A program made the translations under genes and the position numbers. 8,052 bases of DNA from an uncultured Clostridia bacterium. GTDB lineage: Bacteria > Bacillota > Clostridia > Christensenellales > Aristaeellaceae. The stretch's first letter is position 1; each line of letters begins with the position of its first letter. Where the stretch lies: NCBI GenBank assembly GCA_904420265.1, contig CAJFUU010000035.1, positions 1-8,052 on the forward strand, given 5' to 3'. The notes beneath the pieces were generated by a model that saw only the letters and a list, made by a program, of their open reading frames with translations, ran no database searches and was not told where the DNA came from. Positions 1-5,260 of the stretch are shown here, piece by piece.

Positions 1-138
1 GGCGGTTTTATGTCTGACCCCCGGCAGAGCGTGCCCACTTACGCGCTTGAATACAAGCGCAGACCTGGCGACCGGGAAACGCGCATGTGCGCCCGCCGCG
101 CCGATGTAACGCTGCGCACGAAGGAGGAACGGCCATGA
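1..138 (+). CDS. C-terminal end of an unrecognised gene upstream of spoVAC (partial)
   Basis: An open frame enters from the left edge and runs 45 codons to a TGA at 136-138, which overlaps the spoVAC start codon in an ATGA arrangement. The other two plus frames stop earlier. The visible tail is hydrophilic and rich in Arg, Lys and Glu, ending in KEERP, with no recognisable domain. Codons favour G or C in third position, as in the genes that follow. The 4-nt overlap suggests translational coupling with spoVAC and membership of the same operon. In Firmicutes, genes before spoVAC are often sigF, spoVAA or spoVAB, but this tail does not resemble the ends of those proteins as I remember them, so no name is given. 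Confidence 0.5.
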   Translation, partial: GGFMSDPRQSVPTYALEYKRRPGDRETRMCARRADVTLRTKEERP

Positions 139-596
139 GCGAAAACAGAACGCCACAGGAACAACACTATGCGAAAGTCGTCAACGAACTGACGCCCAAT
201 TCGCGTCACCTGCGCGGCTGCGTGCGCGCTTTTTGGGTGGGCGGCCTGATCTGCGTTATCGGGCAGGCGCTGACAATGCTTGCGCAGACGCTGGAGTTGG
301 GGGAAATGACCGCCCCCATGTTTACAAGCTGCGCTTTGATTTTTCTGGGCACGACGCTCACCGGCATCGGCGTATACGACCGCATCGGCAAATACGCGGG
401 CGCAGGTTCCGTGGTGCCCATCACGGGCTTTGCCAATTCCGTGGCCGCGCCAGCCATCGAATTCCGCCGCGAGGGTATGGTTCTGGGACTGGGCGCAAAA
501 CTGTTCCAAATCGCCGGGCCGGTGCTTACCTACGGCATCAGTTCTTCCATTGTCGTCGGGGTAATTTACTGGGCGGTAAAGGAGTGGTTGCTGTGA
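135..596 (+). CDS. spoVAC: Stage V sporulation protein AC (SpoVAC)
   Basis: This 153-aa integral membrane protein belongs to the SpoVA complex in the spore inner membrane. The complex takes up dipicolinic acid (DPA) with calcium during sporulation and releases it at germination. SpoVAC of Bacillus subtilis is about 150 aa and is described as a mechanosensitive channel. The sequence shows the family signatures FWVGGLICVIGQ at about residues 33-44, LTGIGVYDRIGKYAGAG at about 75-91, and VPITGFANSVAAPAIEF at about 94-110. There are about four hydrophobic segments between residues 30 and 150. The start at 135 is chosen because AAGGAGGA at 121-128 sits 6 nt upstream; an in-frame ATG at 87 has no such site and would lie inside the preceding gene. 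The end overlaps the spoVAD start by 4 nt. Expression is expected in the forespore under sigma-G, but the operon promoter lies outside the window. Confidence 0.96.
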   Translation: MSENRTPQEQHYAKVVNELTPNSRHLRGCVRAFWVGGLICVIGQALTMLAQTLELGEMTAPMFTSCALIFLGTTLTGIGVYDRIGKYAGAGSVVPITGFANSVAAPAIEFRREGMVLGLGAKLFQIAGPVLTYGISSSIVVGVIYWAVKEWLL

Positions 597-1600
597 GGGC
601 TGGAAAGCAGACCTTTGTATACGAACATCCGCCGCGCGTCGCCGCGCATGCCTCCATTGTCGGCCCCAAGGAGAGCCAGGGGCCGCTGGCGGCATATTTC
701 GATGAAGCCTCGCAAGACGACCTGTTCGGCCAAAAAACCTGGGAGCTGGGGGAGAGCGAGATGTTGCGCCGCTGCGCCGGACGCGCCATGCGCGACGGCG
801 GCCTGACGCAGGAAGAGACGCAGGCCTTCTTTTCCGGCGACCTCAACAACCAAATTATCGCCACCGGTTTTGCCGCCCGGGCCCTGGGGCTGCCGTTTGT
901 AGGCCTGTATGGGGCCTGCTCGACATTTGTGGAGGGGCTGGTGCTGGCCTCGGCGCTCATCAGCGCGGGATTTTTGGAAAACGCCCTCTGCGCCGCATCC
1001 AGCCACTTCTGTACGGCAGAACGGCAGTTCCGCTTCCCCTTGGAAATGGGCACGCAGCGCCCGCCTTCGGCCCATTGGACGGCCACAGCGGCGGGTTGCG
1101 CGCTTTTGCGGGCAGGAGAGGGCGCGGGAATTTACGTGACCGCCGGAACGTTGGGACGCATCATTGATTATAAAATCAAAGACGCAAACCATATGGGCGC
1201 GGCCATGGCCCCGGCGGTGCAATCCACCATTGCTGCCCATTTGGACGACACCGGGGCGACGGCGGACGATTTTGACCTCATTGCCACCGGAGATTTGGGT
1301 TGGATTGGCCGCGACATCCTTCTGGAGTTGTTTCGCGAAAGCGGCAGGCCCCTGCCGCCTGAAACGCTGGTGGACTGCGGCGCCTCGCTGTTTTACCAGG
1401 AACAGGATACGCACGCCGGCGGCAGCGGTTGCGGCTGCGTGGCTTCGGTAACGTGCGGTTGGCTGATGAAACGCATGGAGCAAGGGGAACTTAAGCGCAT
1501 TCTCGTTACCGGTTCAGGGGCGATGCTCAGCCCTACAAGCACCATGCAGGCCGAAACCATCCCTGGCGTTGCCTACGCCGTGCGGCTGGAGGTGAAATGA
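593..1600 (+). CDS. spoVAD: Stage V sporulation protein AD (SpoVAD)
   Basis: This 335-aa soluble subunit of the SpoVA DPA transport system matches the usual length of about 338 aa. SpoVAD has a thiolase-like fold, binds DPA, and sits on the outer face of the spore inner membrane. Family features include KTWELGESEM near residues 48-57, FFSGDLNNQI near 79-88, and YGACST at 106-111, whose Cys109 sits where thiolases carry their nucleophile. Later features are HFCTAERQFRFPLEMG, a DLGWIGRDIL block, a DTHAGGSGCGCVA stretch and a C-terminal TGSGAMLSP. The start is the GTG at 593, which shares 4 nt with the spoVAC stop; AAAGGAG at 578-584 lies 8 nt upstream. A longer frame to 233 is just overlap with spoVAC. 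The stop overlaps an ATG, and spoVAE begins at the next base. Confidence 0.97.
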   Translation: MRAGKQTFVYEHPPRVAAHASIVGPKESQGPLAAYFDEASQDDLFGQKTWELGESEMLRRCAGRAMRDGGLTQEETQAFFSGDLNNQIIATGFAARALGLPFVGLYGACSTFVEGLVLASALISAGFLENALCAASSHFCTAERQFRFPLEMGTQRPPSAHWTATAAGCALLRAGEGAGIYVTAGTLGRIIDYKIKDANHMGAAMAPAVQSTIAAHLDDTGATADDFDLIATGDLGWIGRDILLELFRESGRPLPPETLVDCGASLFYQEQDTHAGGSGCGCVASVTCGWLMKRMEQGELKRILVTGSGAMLSPTSTMQAETIPGVAYAVRLEVK

Positions 1601-1969
1601 ATGGACGTTTTCTGGGATTTTGTCAAGGCCTTTGTGGTCGGCGGGCTGATATGCGTAATCGGCCAGGTGCTGATTCAAACCACAAAACTGACCAACGCCC
1701 GCATACTGGTGCTGTTTGTAACGGCGGGCGTGGTGCTCACGGGCATTGGCGTTTACAAGCCGTTGGTGGACTTTGCCGGCGCAGGGGCGACCGTGCCGCT
1801 GACGGGCTTTGGCTATACGCTGGCCATGGGCGCAATTGAGGCGGTCAACAGTTACGGCATTCTTGGCGCACTGGCCGGCGGCGTAACGCGCGCGGCGGCG
1901 GGCATTGCCTCGGCGGTGTTTTTCGGGTTGCTCAACGCGCTGATTTTCAAACCGCGGGCAAAGCCATAA
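1601..1969 (+). CDS. spoVAE: Stage V sporulation protein AE (SpoVAEb type)
   Basis: This 122-aa membrane subunit of the SpoVA dipicolinate channel is close to the 116-120 aa usual for SpoVAEb. It has about four hydrophobic segments, with signature blocks FVVGGLICVIGQ at residues 11-22, VLTGIGVYKPLVDFAGAGA at about 45-63, and VPLTGFGYTLAMGAIE at about 65-80. The end is short and basic (FKPRAKP). The N-terminal half resembles SpoVAC in the same operon, reflecting the known kinship of the two subunits. The start at 1601 directly follows the spoVAD stop (1598-1600). GGAGGTGA at 1588-1595 lies 5 nt upstream. An ATG at 1597 is out of frame with this gene. A strong hairpin follows 14 nt after the stop. 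Confidence 0.96.
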   Translation: MDVFWDFVKAFVVGGLICVIGQVLIQTTKLTNARILVLFVTAGVVLTGIGVYKPLVDFAGAGATVPLTGFGYTLAMGAIEAVNSYGILGALAGGVTRAAAGIASAVFFGLLNALIFKPRAKP

Positions 1970-1983
1970 GCGGGATATGTCTG

Positions 1984-2037
1984 ACGCAAACGGCGCGGGA
2001 TGCGAAAACCTTCGCATTCCGCGCCGCTGTTTTGCGT
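1984..2037 (+). terminator. Long hairpin ending the spoVA operon
   Basis: A 16-bp stem (1991-2006 with 2011-2026, one G-T pair, AACC loop) is extended by an outer 7-bp stem, ACGCAAA at 1984-1990 with TTTGCGT at 2031-2037. A 4-nt bulge (2027-2030) separates the two. The downstream T run (TTTT, 2030-2033) is short and partly within the outer stem, so termination may depend more on stem strength. It lies between convergent genes and could act on both. Confidence 0.65.
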
Positions 2038-2198
2038 ATGGAGAGGAGCGGCCTCAAAATACGCTCCGGCCGCAAAAATCCGCGACAAATCCTGCGCCCG
2101 CATTTGGGAATGGGCGCTTAAATCACGCCGCTTTGGCATTGCGTTGACACAACGCTCCCACACGGAGAACGCAAAATCATTCACGACCGCACCGGCTC

Positions 2199-2855
2199 TT
2201 ATTTTTCAAGTTTTGCCCGAATCGCTGCGCGGGCCGCTTTCAAATCTCCTTCGCAGAGCACGGGCAGGAAGTCCGCGAGCTCCTCCGGCGCAAAGTCCCA
2301 CCAGCGCAAGTTGAGCAACATTTGCGTCAGTTCCTCGTCAAAGCGCCTGCGAATCAGCCGGGCGGGATTGCCGCCCACCAGCGTATACGGTTCCACATCC
2401 CGGGCGACCACGCTATAGGCGGCGATGATTGCCCCGTCGCCGATCTTTACGCCGGGCATTATCACGGCCTTTCTGCCAATCCACACGTCGTTTCCGACGA
2501 CTGTATCGCCCTTAAAGGGAAGCTGGGAAAGATGCGGCGGCGTGTTCTCCGCCCAGGCCCCGCCAAAGACGGAAAACGGATAAGTGCTGACGCTGCACAT
2601 GCGGTGGTTGGCGCTGCCCATGATGAAGCGCACGCCGCTGGCAATGGCGCAGAATTTGCCGATGACGAGCCTGTCGCCAAACGCAGGCCAGTTAAACAAC
2701 ACGTTTTTGCGCTCAAAGGCGGTTGGATCCTCTGCGTCGTCGTAATAAGTGTAGTCGCCCACGAATATATTCGGCGCTGTAATTACGTTTTTCAAAAAGC
2801 ATGTAGTGCCGTATTCATTGGGGAAAACTGTGTTGGGGTCGGGAAAGCGGCTCAT
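2199..2855 (-). CDS. Vat/CatB-like acetyltransferase (left-handed beta-helix, XAT family)
   Basis: This 218-aa enzyme is predicted to transfer acetyl from acetyl-CoA to a hydroxyl group. It resembles the xenobiotic acetyltransferases, which include streptogramin (Vat) and type B chloramphenicol (CatB) enzymes. Matching blocks are VGDYTYYDD at 32-40, LVIGKFCAIASGV at 63-75 and IMGSANHRM at 78-86, where His84 fits the catalytic histidine. They continue with STYPFSVFGGAW at 90-101, KGDTVVGNDVWIG at 115-127 and MPGVKIGDGAIIAA at 133-146. A GGNPARLIRRRF block at 161-172 follows, then an LRWWDF helix near 183-188. The hexapeptide pattern covers about 60-75 and 117-155. The start at 2855 is chosen because TAAGGAGG (2868-2861) lies 5 nt upstream; an in-frame ATG at 2885 would translate through that site. 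Many chromosomal relatives have unknown substrates, so resistance is only inferred. Confidence 0.9.
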   Translation of the reverse strand: MSRFPDPNTVFPNEYGTTCFLKNVITAPNIFVGDYTYYDDAEDPTAFERKNVLFNWPAFGDRLVIGKFCAIASGVRFIMGSANHRMCSVSTYPFSVFGGAWAENTPPHLSQLPFKGDTVVGNDVWIGRKAVIMPGVKIGDGAIIAAYSVVARDVEPYTLVGGNPARLIRRRFDEELTQMLLNLRWWDFAPEELADFLPVLCEGDLKAARAAIRAKLEK

Positions 2856-2860
2856 ATGTT

Positions 2861-2868
2861 CCTCCTTA
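2861..2868 (-). promoter_or_regulatory. Ribosome binding site that fixes the acetyltransferase start
   Basis: TAAGGAGG on the minus strand, 5 nt before the ATG at 2855. It rules out the longer in-frame start at 2885. Its first three bases are also the stop codon of the upstream leader ORF. Confidence 0.8.
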
Positions 2869-2943
2869 TGTCGTACTGCGTTCACCCCCGGTATAAATTT
2901 TATCTGCCGTGGCTACCGCACGTTTTTGGCGCATTGCACGCAT
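2866..2943 (-). CDS. Possible 25-aa leader ORF before the acetyltransferase
   Basis: On the minus strand a 26-codon frame starts with ATG at 2943-2941 and ends with TAA at 2868-2866. AAAGGGAGG at 2960-2952 lies 8 nt before the ATG. The peptide is basic at the start (MRAMRQKRAVAT) and ends ERSTT. Its TAA is the first three bases of TAAGGAGG, the ribosome binding site of the acetyltransferase, so a ribosome finishing it would sit on that site. It lies downstream of the predicted promoter at 2979-3007 and so would be in the transcript. Short leader ORFs control several cat and erm resistance genes in Firmicutes by translational attenuation. I saw no clear hairpin here that hides the ribosome binding site, so regulation is only a suggestion and the frame could be chance. 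Confidence 0.35.
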   Translation of the reverse strand: MRAMRQKRAVATADKIYTGGERSTT

Positions 2944-2978
2944 ATCTTCATCCTCCCTTTTCCTCAAACGTTACGGGC

Positions 2979-3007
2979 AGTATACCCCCAAACCGGGTTC
3001 ATGTCAA
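2979..3007 (-). promoter_or_regulatory. Sigma-A promoter for the acetyltransferase
   Basis: On the minus strand the -35 box is TTGACA (3007-3002), followed by a 17-nt spacer and the -10 box TATACT (2984-2979). This is nearly perfect consensus. Transcription would start near 2972, leaving a leader of about 117 nt before the acetyltransferase ATG at 2855. Confidence 0.8.
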
Positions 3008-3025
3008 GTTTCGGTGTTTTTCGGG

Positions 3026-3054
3026 TTGACGAATCGCCCGGAAAAGTATATGAT
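3026..3054 (+). promoter_or_regulatory. Sigma-A promoter for the fructokinase-traX pair
   Basis: The -35 box TTGACG (3026-3031), a 17-nt spacer and the -10 box TATGAT (3049-3054) are close to consensus. The start would be near 3061, giving a short leader of about 24 nt. The -35 box is 18 bp from the opposing -35 box of the acetyltransferase promoter. Confidence 0.8.
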
Positions 3055-3072
3055 AGAAAAAAGAGCAAGATT

Positions 3073-3078
3073 GGAGGG
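3073..3078 (+). promoter_or_regulatory. Ribosome binding site deciding the fructokinase start
   Basis: GGAGGG ends immediately before the ATG at 3079 and 6 nt before the GTG at 3085. Normal spacing favours the GTG. Confidence 0.6.
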
Positions 3079-3084
3079 ATGACC

Positions 3085-3960
3085 GTGCTGCTGGGAGCCT
3101 TGGAAGCCGGAGGAACCAAGATGGTCTGCGCCCTGGGCAACGAAAAGGGCGAGATTTTCGAGCGGGAGAGTTTTCCCACCCGGGAACCGGAACCAACCAT
3201 GCGCGACATCATTGCATATTTTAGCGGACGGGGCATTGAGGCGCTGGGCGTGAGCTGTTTTGGCCCATTGGACCTGAATGAAAATTCGCCGACATTCGGC
3301 AATATTACCACCACTCCCAAGCCCGGCTGGCAAAACGTGCCCATGCGCGCCATGCTGATGGATGCGCTGGGCGTGCCGGTGGGCATTGATACGGATGTCA
3401 ACGGCGCGGCGCTGGGCGAGGCGCTGTTGGGCGCGGGCCGGGGTTGCGAAAGCCTGGTCTACTATACGGTCGGCACCGGCGTGGGCGGCGGCGCATATTA
3501 TCATGGCATGCTGCAACACGGCTTGGTGCATCCGGAAATGGGCCACATGGTTATGCGCCCGCACCCGGACGATCCCGCGCCGCATGGTTTTTGTCCCTAT
3601 CACGATGGATGCCTGGAGGGCATGGCCTGCGGCAAGGCCATCGAACAGCGCTGGGGCGTGAGCGCCCGCGAATTGCCCCCGGACCACATTGCCTGGAAGA
3701 TCGAAGCCGAGTATTTGGCGCAGATGTGCGTCAATACCATCGTCATGCTTTCGCCGGAAAAGATCGTCCTGGGCGGCGGCGTAATGCATCAGGAGCAGCT
3801 TTTCCCGCTGGTGCGCGTGCGCACACAGGAAATCCTGGGCGGATATGTGGCGCATCCGGCCATCCTGGAGAATATCGACCGCTACATCGTGCCCCCGGCG
3901 CTGGGCAACAACAGCGGCGCTGTCGGTTCTTTGCTGCTGGCCGTGCGCGCGTTGGGGTAG
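3085..3960 (+). CDS. ROK-family fructokinase
   Basis: This 291-aa cytoplasmic sugar kinase is most like the fructokinase branch of the ROK family (EC 2.7.1.4; compare B. subtilis YdhR and GmuE), which makes fructose 6-phosphate with ATP. It opens with the phosphate-binding loop GALEAGGTKMVCALG at about residues 4-18. DTDVNGAALGEA follows from residue 102, with Asp104 at the catalytic position. The ATP-site stretch is YYTVGTGVGGGAYY, then HPEMGH at 149-154 and CPYHDGCLEG at 170-179. His154, Cys170, His173 and Cys176 fit the family's zinc site. LGGGVMHQE and GNNSGAVGSLLLA lie near the C-terminus. GTG at 3085 is preferred because GGAGGG at 3073-3078 is 6 nt upstream; the in-frame ATG at 3079 directly abuts that site and would give 293 aa. 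traX follows after 4 nt. No sugar transporter or hydrolase lies nearby to indicate the physiological substrate. Confidence 0.92.
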   Translation: MLLGALEAGGTKMVCALGNEKGEIFERESFPTREPEPTMRDIIAYFSGRGIEALGVSCFGPLDLNENSPTFGNITTTPKPGWQNVPMRAMLMDALGVPVGIDTDVNGAALGEALLGAGRGCESLVYYTVGTGVGGGAYYHGMLQHGLVHPEMGHMVMRPHPDDPAPHGFCPYHDGCLEGMACGKAIEQRWGVSARELPPDHIAWKIEAEYLAQMCVNTIVMLSPEKIVLGGGVMHQEQLFPLVRVRTQEILGGYVAHPAILENIDRYIVPPALGNNSGAVGSLLLAVRALG

Positions 3961-3964
3961 TGGC

Positions 3965-4759
3965 ATGGCGAAAAAAGGCAACTTGAGCATTCCCTGGCCG
4001 TTCGAGGGCATGCAGGTGCGGCTCAATACCGACACCGGTTTTCTGAAGGTGGTGGCCATGGTCACGATGCTGATTGACCATTTGGGCGCCATCATCTTCC
4101 CGCAATATCGCGTTATGCGCATTATCGGCCGCATCGCATTTCCAATTTACGCTTATTGTTTGACGGTCGGTTGCGTGTATACGCACGATATACTGCGCTA
4201 TATCAAGCGCATTGTGCTGATGGCGCTGCTTGTGCAGCCCCTCTATGTGGTGGCGATGCATCACACCAACGCCGCCATGTACGCCGTTTCCTTTGCGGAA
4301 AATCCCATCGGCGCGGCGCTGAATTTCTACGTGCACAGTTGGGACGACCCCAGCATATTGCTCTCGCTGGCGTTGGGACTGATTTTGCTGTGGTCAATCC
4401 GCGACCGGCATCTGGTTTTTACAGCGGCGACGCTGCTGCTGGTGTGGATTATCCAGGACAGGCTGGACTATGGCTTCAACGGCATTCTGCTCATGCTGCT
4501 GTTCTTCCTGTTTTGTCAGGTTCCGCTTGTCTCTTTGCCGGTGGTGGCCGGTTTCATGGCCTGGTGGGGCTTGCAGGGCAGCGCCTATTCGCTGTTTGGC
4601 GTGCGCTTTGGTTCGCAGATGTTCGCCGTATTGGCGCTACCGCTTATCTACATTCGCACCAATACGCGCATACGCCTCAACAAATGGGTGTTTTATCTTT
4701 TCTACCCGGCGCACTTGGCGCTGATCCTGGTTTTGGACAGGTTGGCGCTTTTCGGCTGA
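3965..4759 (+). CDS. TraX-family membrane protein (putative acyltransferase)
   Basis: This 264-aa polytopic membrane protein is of the TraX family, named after the F-plasmid protein that N-acetylates pilin. Chromosomal Firmicute members are common and their substrates are unknown. The family-typical opening LNTDTGFLKVVAMVTMLIDHLG lies at about residues 20-41, preceded by a soluble stretch of about 19 residues. IGRIAFPIYAY is at 54-64 and YLFYPAHLALI at 244-254 near the C-terminus. Hydrophobic segments fall at about 26-45, 53-73, 80-99, 130-145, 149-164, 172-202, 217-230 and 241-263. The ATG at 3965 is 4 nt after the fructokinase stop, so the two are probably cotranscribed. The ribosome binding site is weak (GGGG within the end of the kinase), suggesting coupling. 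A later in-frame ATG at 4010 has GAGGG only 1 nt away and is less likely. No conjugation genes are nearby, so a pilin role is not implied. Confidence 0.88.
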   Translation: MAKKGNLSIPWPFEGMQVRLNTDTGFLKVVAMVTMLIDHLGAIIFPQYRVMRIIGRIAFPIYAYCLTVGCVYTHDILRYIKRIVLMALLVQPLYVVAMHHTNAAMYAVSFAENPIGAALNFYVHSWDDPSILLSLALGLILLWSIRDRHLVFTAATLLLVWIIQDRLDYGFNGILLMLLFFLFCQVPLVSLPVVAGFMAWWGLQGSAYSLFGVRFGSQMFAVLALPLIYIRTNTRIRLNKWVFYLFYPAHLALILVLDRLALFG

Positions 4760-4772
4760 GCATTCCAAAAAT

Positions 4773-4800
4773 CGCCGGCCGCATTGCTTCGCGGCCGGCG
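4773..4800 (+). terminator. GC-rich hairpin after traX
   Basis: CGCCGGCCGC (4773-4782) pairs perfectly with GCGGCCGGCG (4791-4800) around an 8-nt loop, 13 nt after the traX stop. On the plus strand only TT follows. Read from the minus strand it is followed by ATTTTTGG, so it may act in both directions. Confidence 0.55.
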
Positions 4801-4808
4801 TTCCCTCC

Positions 4809-4845
4809 AAAAAAACTGCGCGCCCGGCAGGGACAACCCGGGCGC
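4809..4845 (-). terminator. Intrinsic terminator of the small minus-strand gene
   Basis: On the minus strand an 8-bp stem (GCGCCCGG/CCGGGCGC, 4845-4838 with 4827-4820) is followed after 4 nt by seven Ts (4815-4809). It lies 28 nt beyond the stop of the 88-aa gene. Confidence 0.75.
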
Positions 4846-4873
4846 TTTAGTATATTACGTCTTTCCGTTCCAT

Positions 4874-5140
4874 TTATGCGGACTTCTTTTCGTAAGCAGA
4901 CCCGCTATAACCGTAGGTCATGTACTTGATGAGGCGGCCAGTATCCTCGGCGCAGCTGGTGTGCAACTCGATTTCCGAGATGCCTTCGCCACGGGAAGCA
5001 TTTTCCACAACCTCGCGCAGCAGTGTGTTGTTGCGGAAATCTTCGCTGCGGCCGTCAGAAGCGGCTACCAGCACGGGAGCCTGGCAAGAATCAATCACCT
5101 TGTAGAAGCTCTCGGTATTGTAGATATTATACAGTTTCAT
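4874..5140 (-). CDS. Small conserved protein of unknown function (88 aa)
   Basis: This 88-aa protein has no signal peptide or membrane segment and is probably cytoplasmic. It opens with MKLYNIYNTESFYKVIDSC and ends with an acidic-then-basic tail around LIKYMTYGYSG. From memory it fits a family of roughly 80-90 aa proteins in Clostridia that start M-x-(I/L)-YNI and carry a VVDxC-like block followed by an LVT-like strand. Some members are labelled polyA polymerase in databases, a name I believe to be an error because no nucleotidyltransferase motif fits in this length. GAGGAGGG at 5155-5148 lies 7 nt before the ATG, which predicts efficient translation. It has its own terminator and is divergent from an AraC-type regulator 120 nt away. 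That arrangement could mean shared control. Function is unknown. Confidence 0.82.
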   Translation of the reverse strand: MKLYNIYNTESFYKVIDSCQAPVLVAASDGRSEDFRNNTLLREVVENASRGEGISEIELHTSCAEDTGRLIKYMTYGYSGSAYEKKSA

Positions 5141-5161
5141 GGAACATCCCTCCTCGGTTCG

Positions 5162-5205
5162 TTTCCGTCCCTGTGGCTATATCTTACCCGTTTTGCGGAC
5201 GGAAA
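5162..5205. repeat. 9-bp inverted repeat, candidate operator
   Basis: TTTCCGTCC (5162-5170) and GGACGGAAA (5197-5205) are perfect inverted copies with 26 nt between them, in the gap between two divergent genes. The spacing is too wide for a typical terminator hairpin and suits a two-site protein target. Which protein would bind is not known; the adjacent AraC-type regulator is the obvious candidate. Confidence 0.4.
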
Positions 5206-5220
5206 TCTATTCGAATGTCG

Positions 5221-5246
5221 CCGACAATTATCAATATCCCGACAAT
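5221..5246. repeat. CCGACAAT direct repeat before the AraC-type gene
   Basis: CCGACAAT occurs at 5221-5228 and again at 5239-5246, an 18-bp step, just ahead of the AGAGAGG ribosome binding site of the regulator gene. AraC-family proteins commonly bind direct repeats about two helical turns apart, so autoregulation is possible. Confidence 0.35.
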
Positions 5247-5260
5247 AGAGAGGAAAAAAG

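Noticed and set aside
538..1483. Long minus-strand open frames opposite spoVAD
   Set aside because: They are shadows of a high-G+C gene with clear family matches on the plus strand; none has a recognisable product or a ribosome binding site that I could see.
2141..2155. GCGTTG-ACA-CAACGC palindrome between spoVAE and the acetyltransferase
   Set aside because: It lies between the 3' ends of convergent genes, has no T run and no promoter nearby, so neither an operator nor a terminator role can be supported.
2856..2885. In-frame upstream ATG at 2885 extending the acetyltransferase by 10 residues
   Set aside because: The extra codons cover the TAAGGAGG ribosome binding site of the ATG at 2855, so the extension is not a real N-terminus.
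3004..4134. 376-codon minus-strand frame opposite the fructokinase
   Set aside because: Its composition is that of an antisense frame (rich in His, Gln, Arg and Ala) and it covers well-matched fructokinase and TraX sequence on the other strand.
3965..4759. TraX as evidence for a conjugative element
   Set aside because: Chromosomal TraX-family proteins are common in Firmicutes, and there is no relaxase, pilus, integrase or attachment site in the window.
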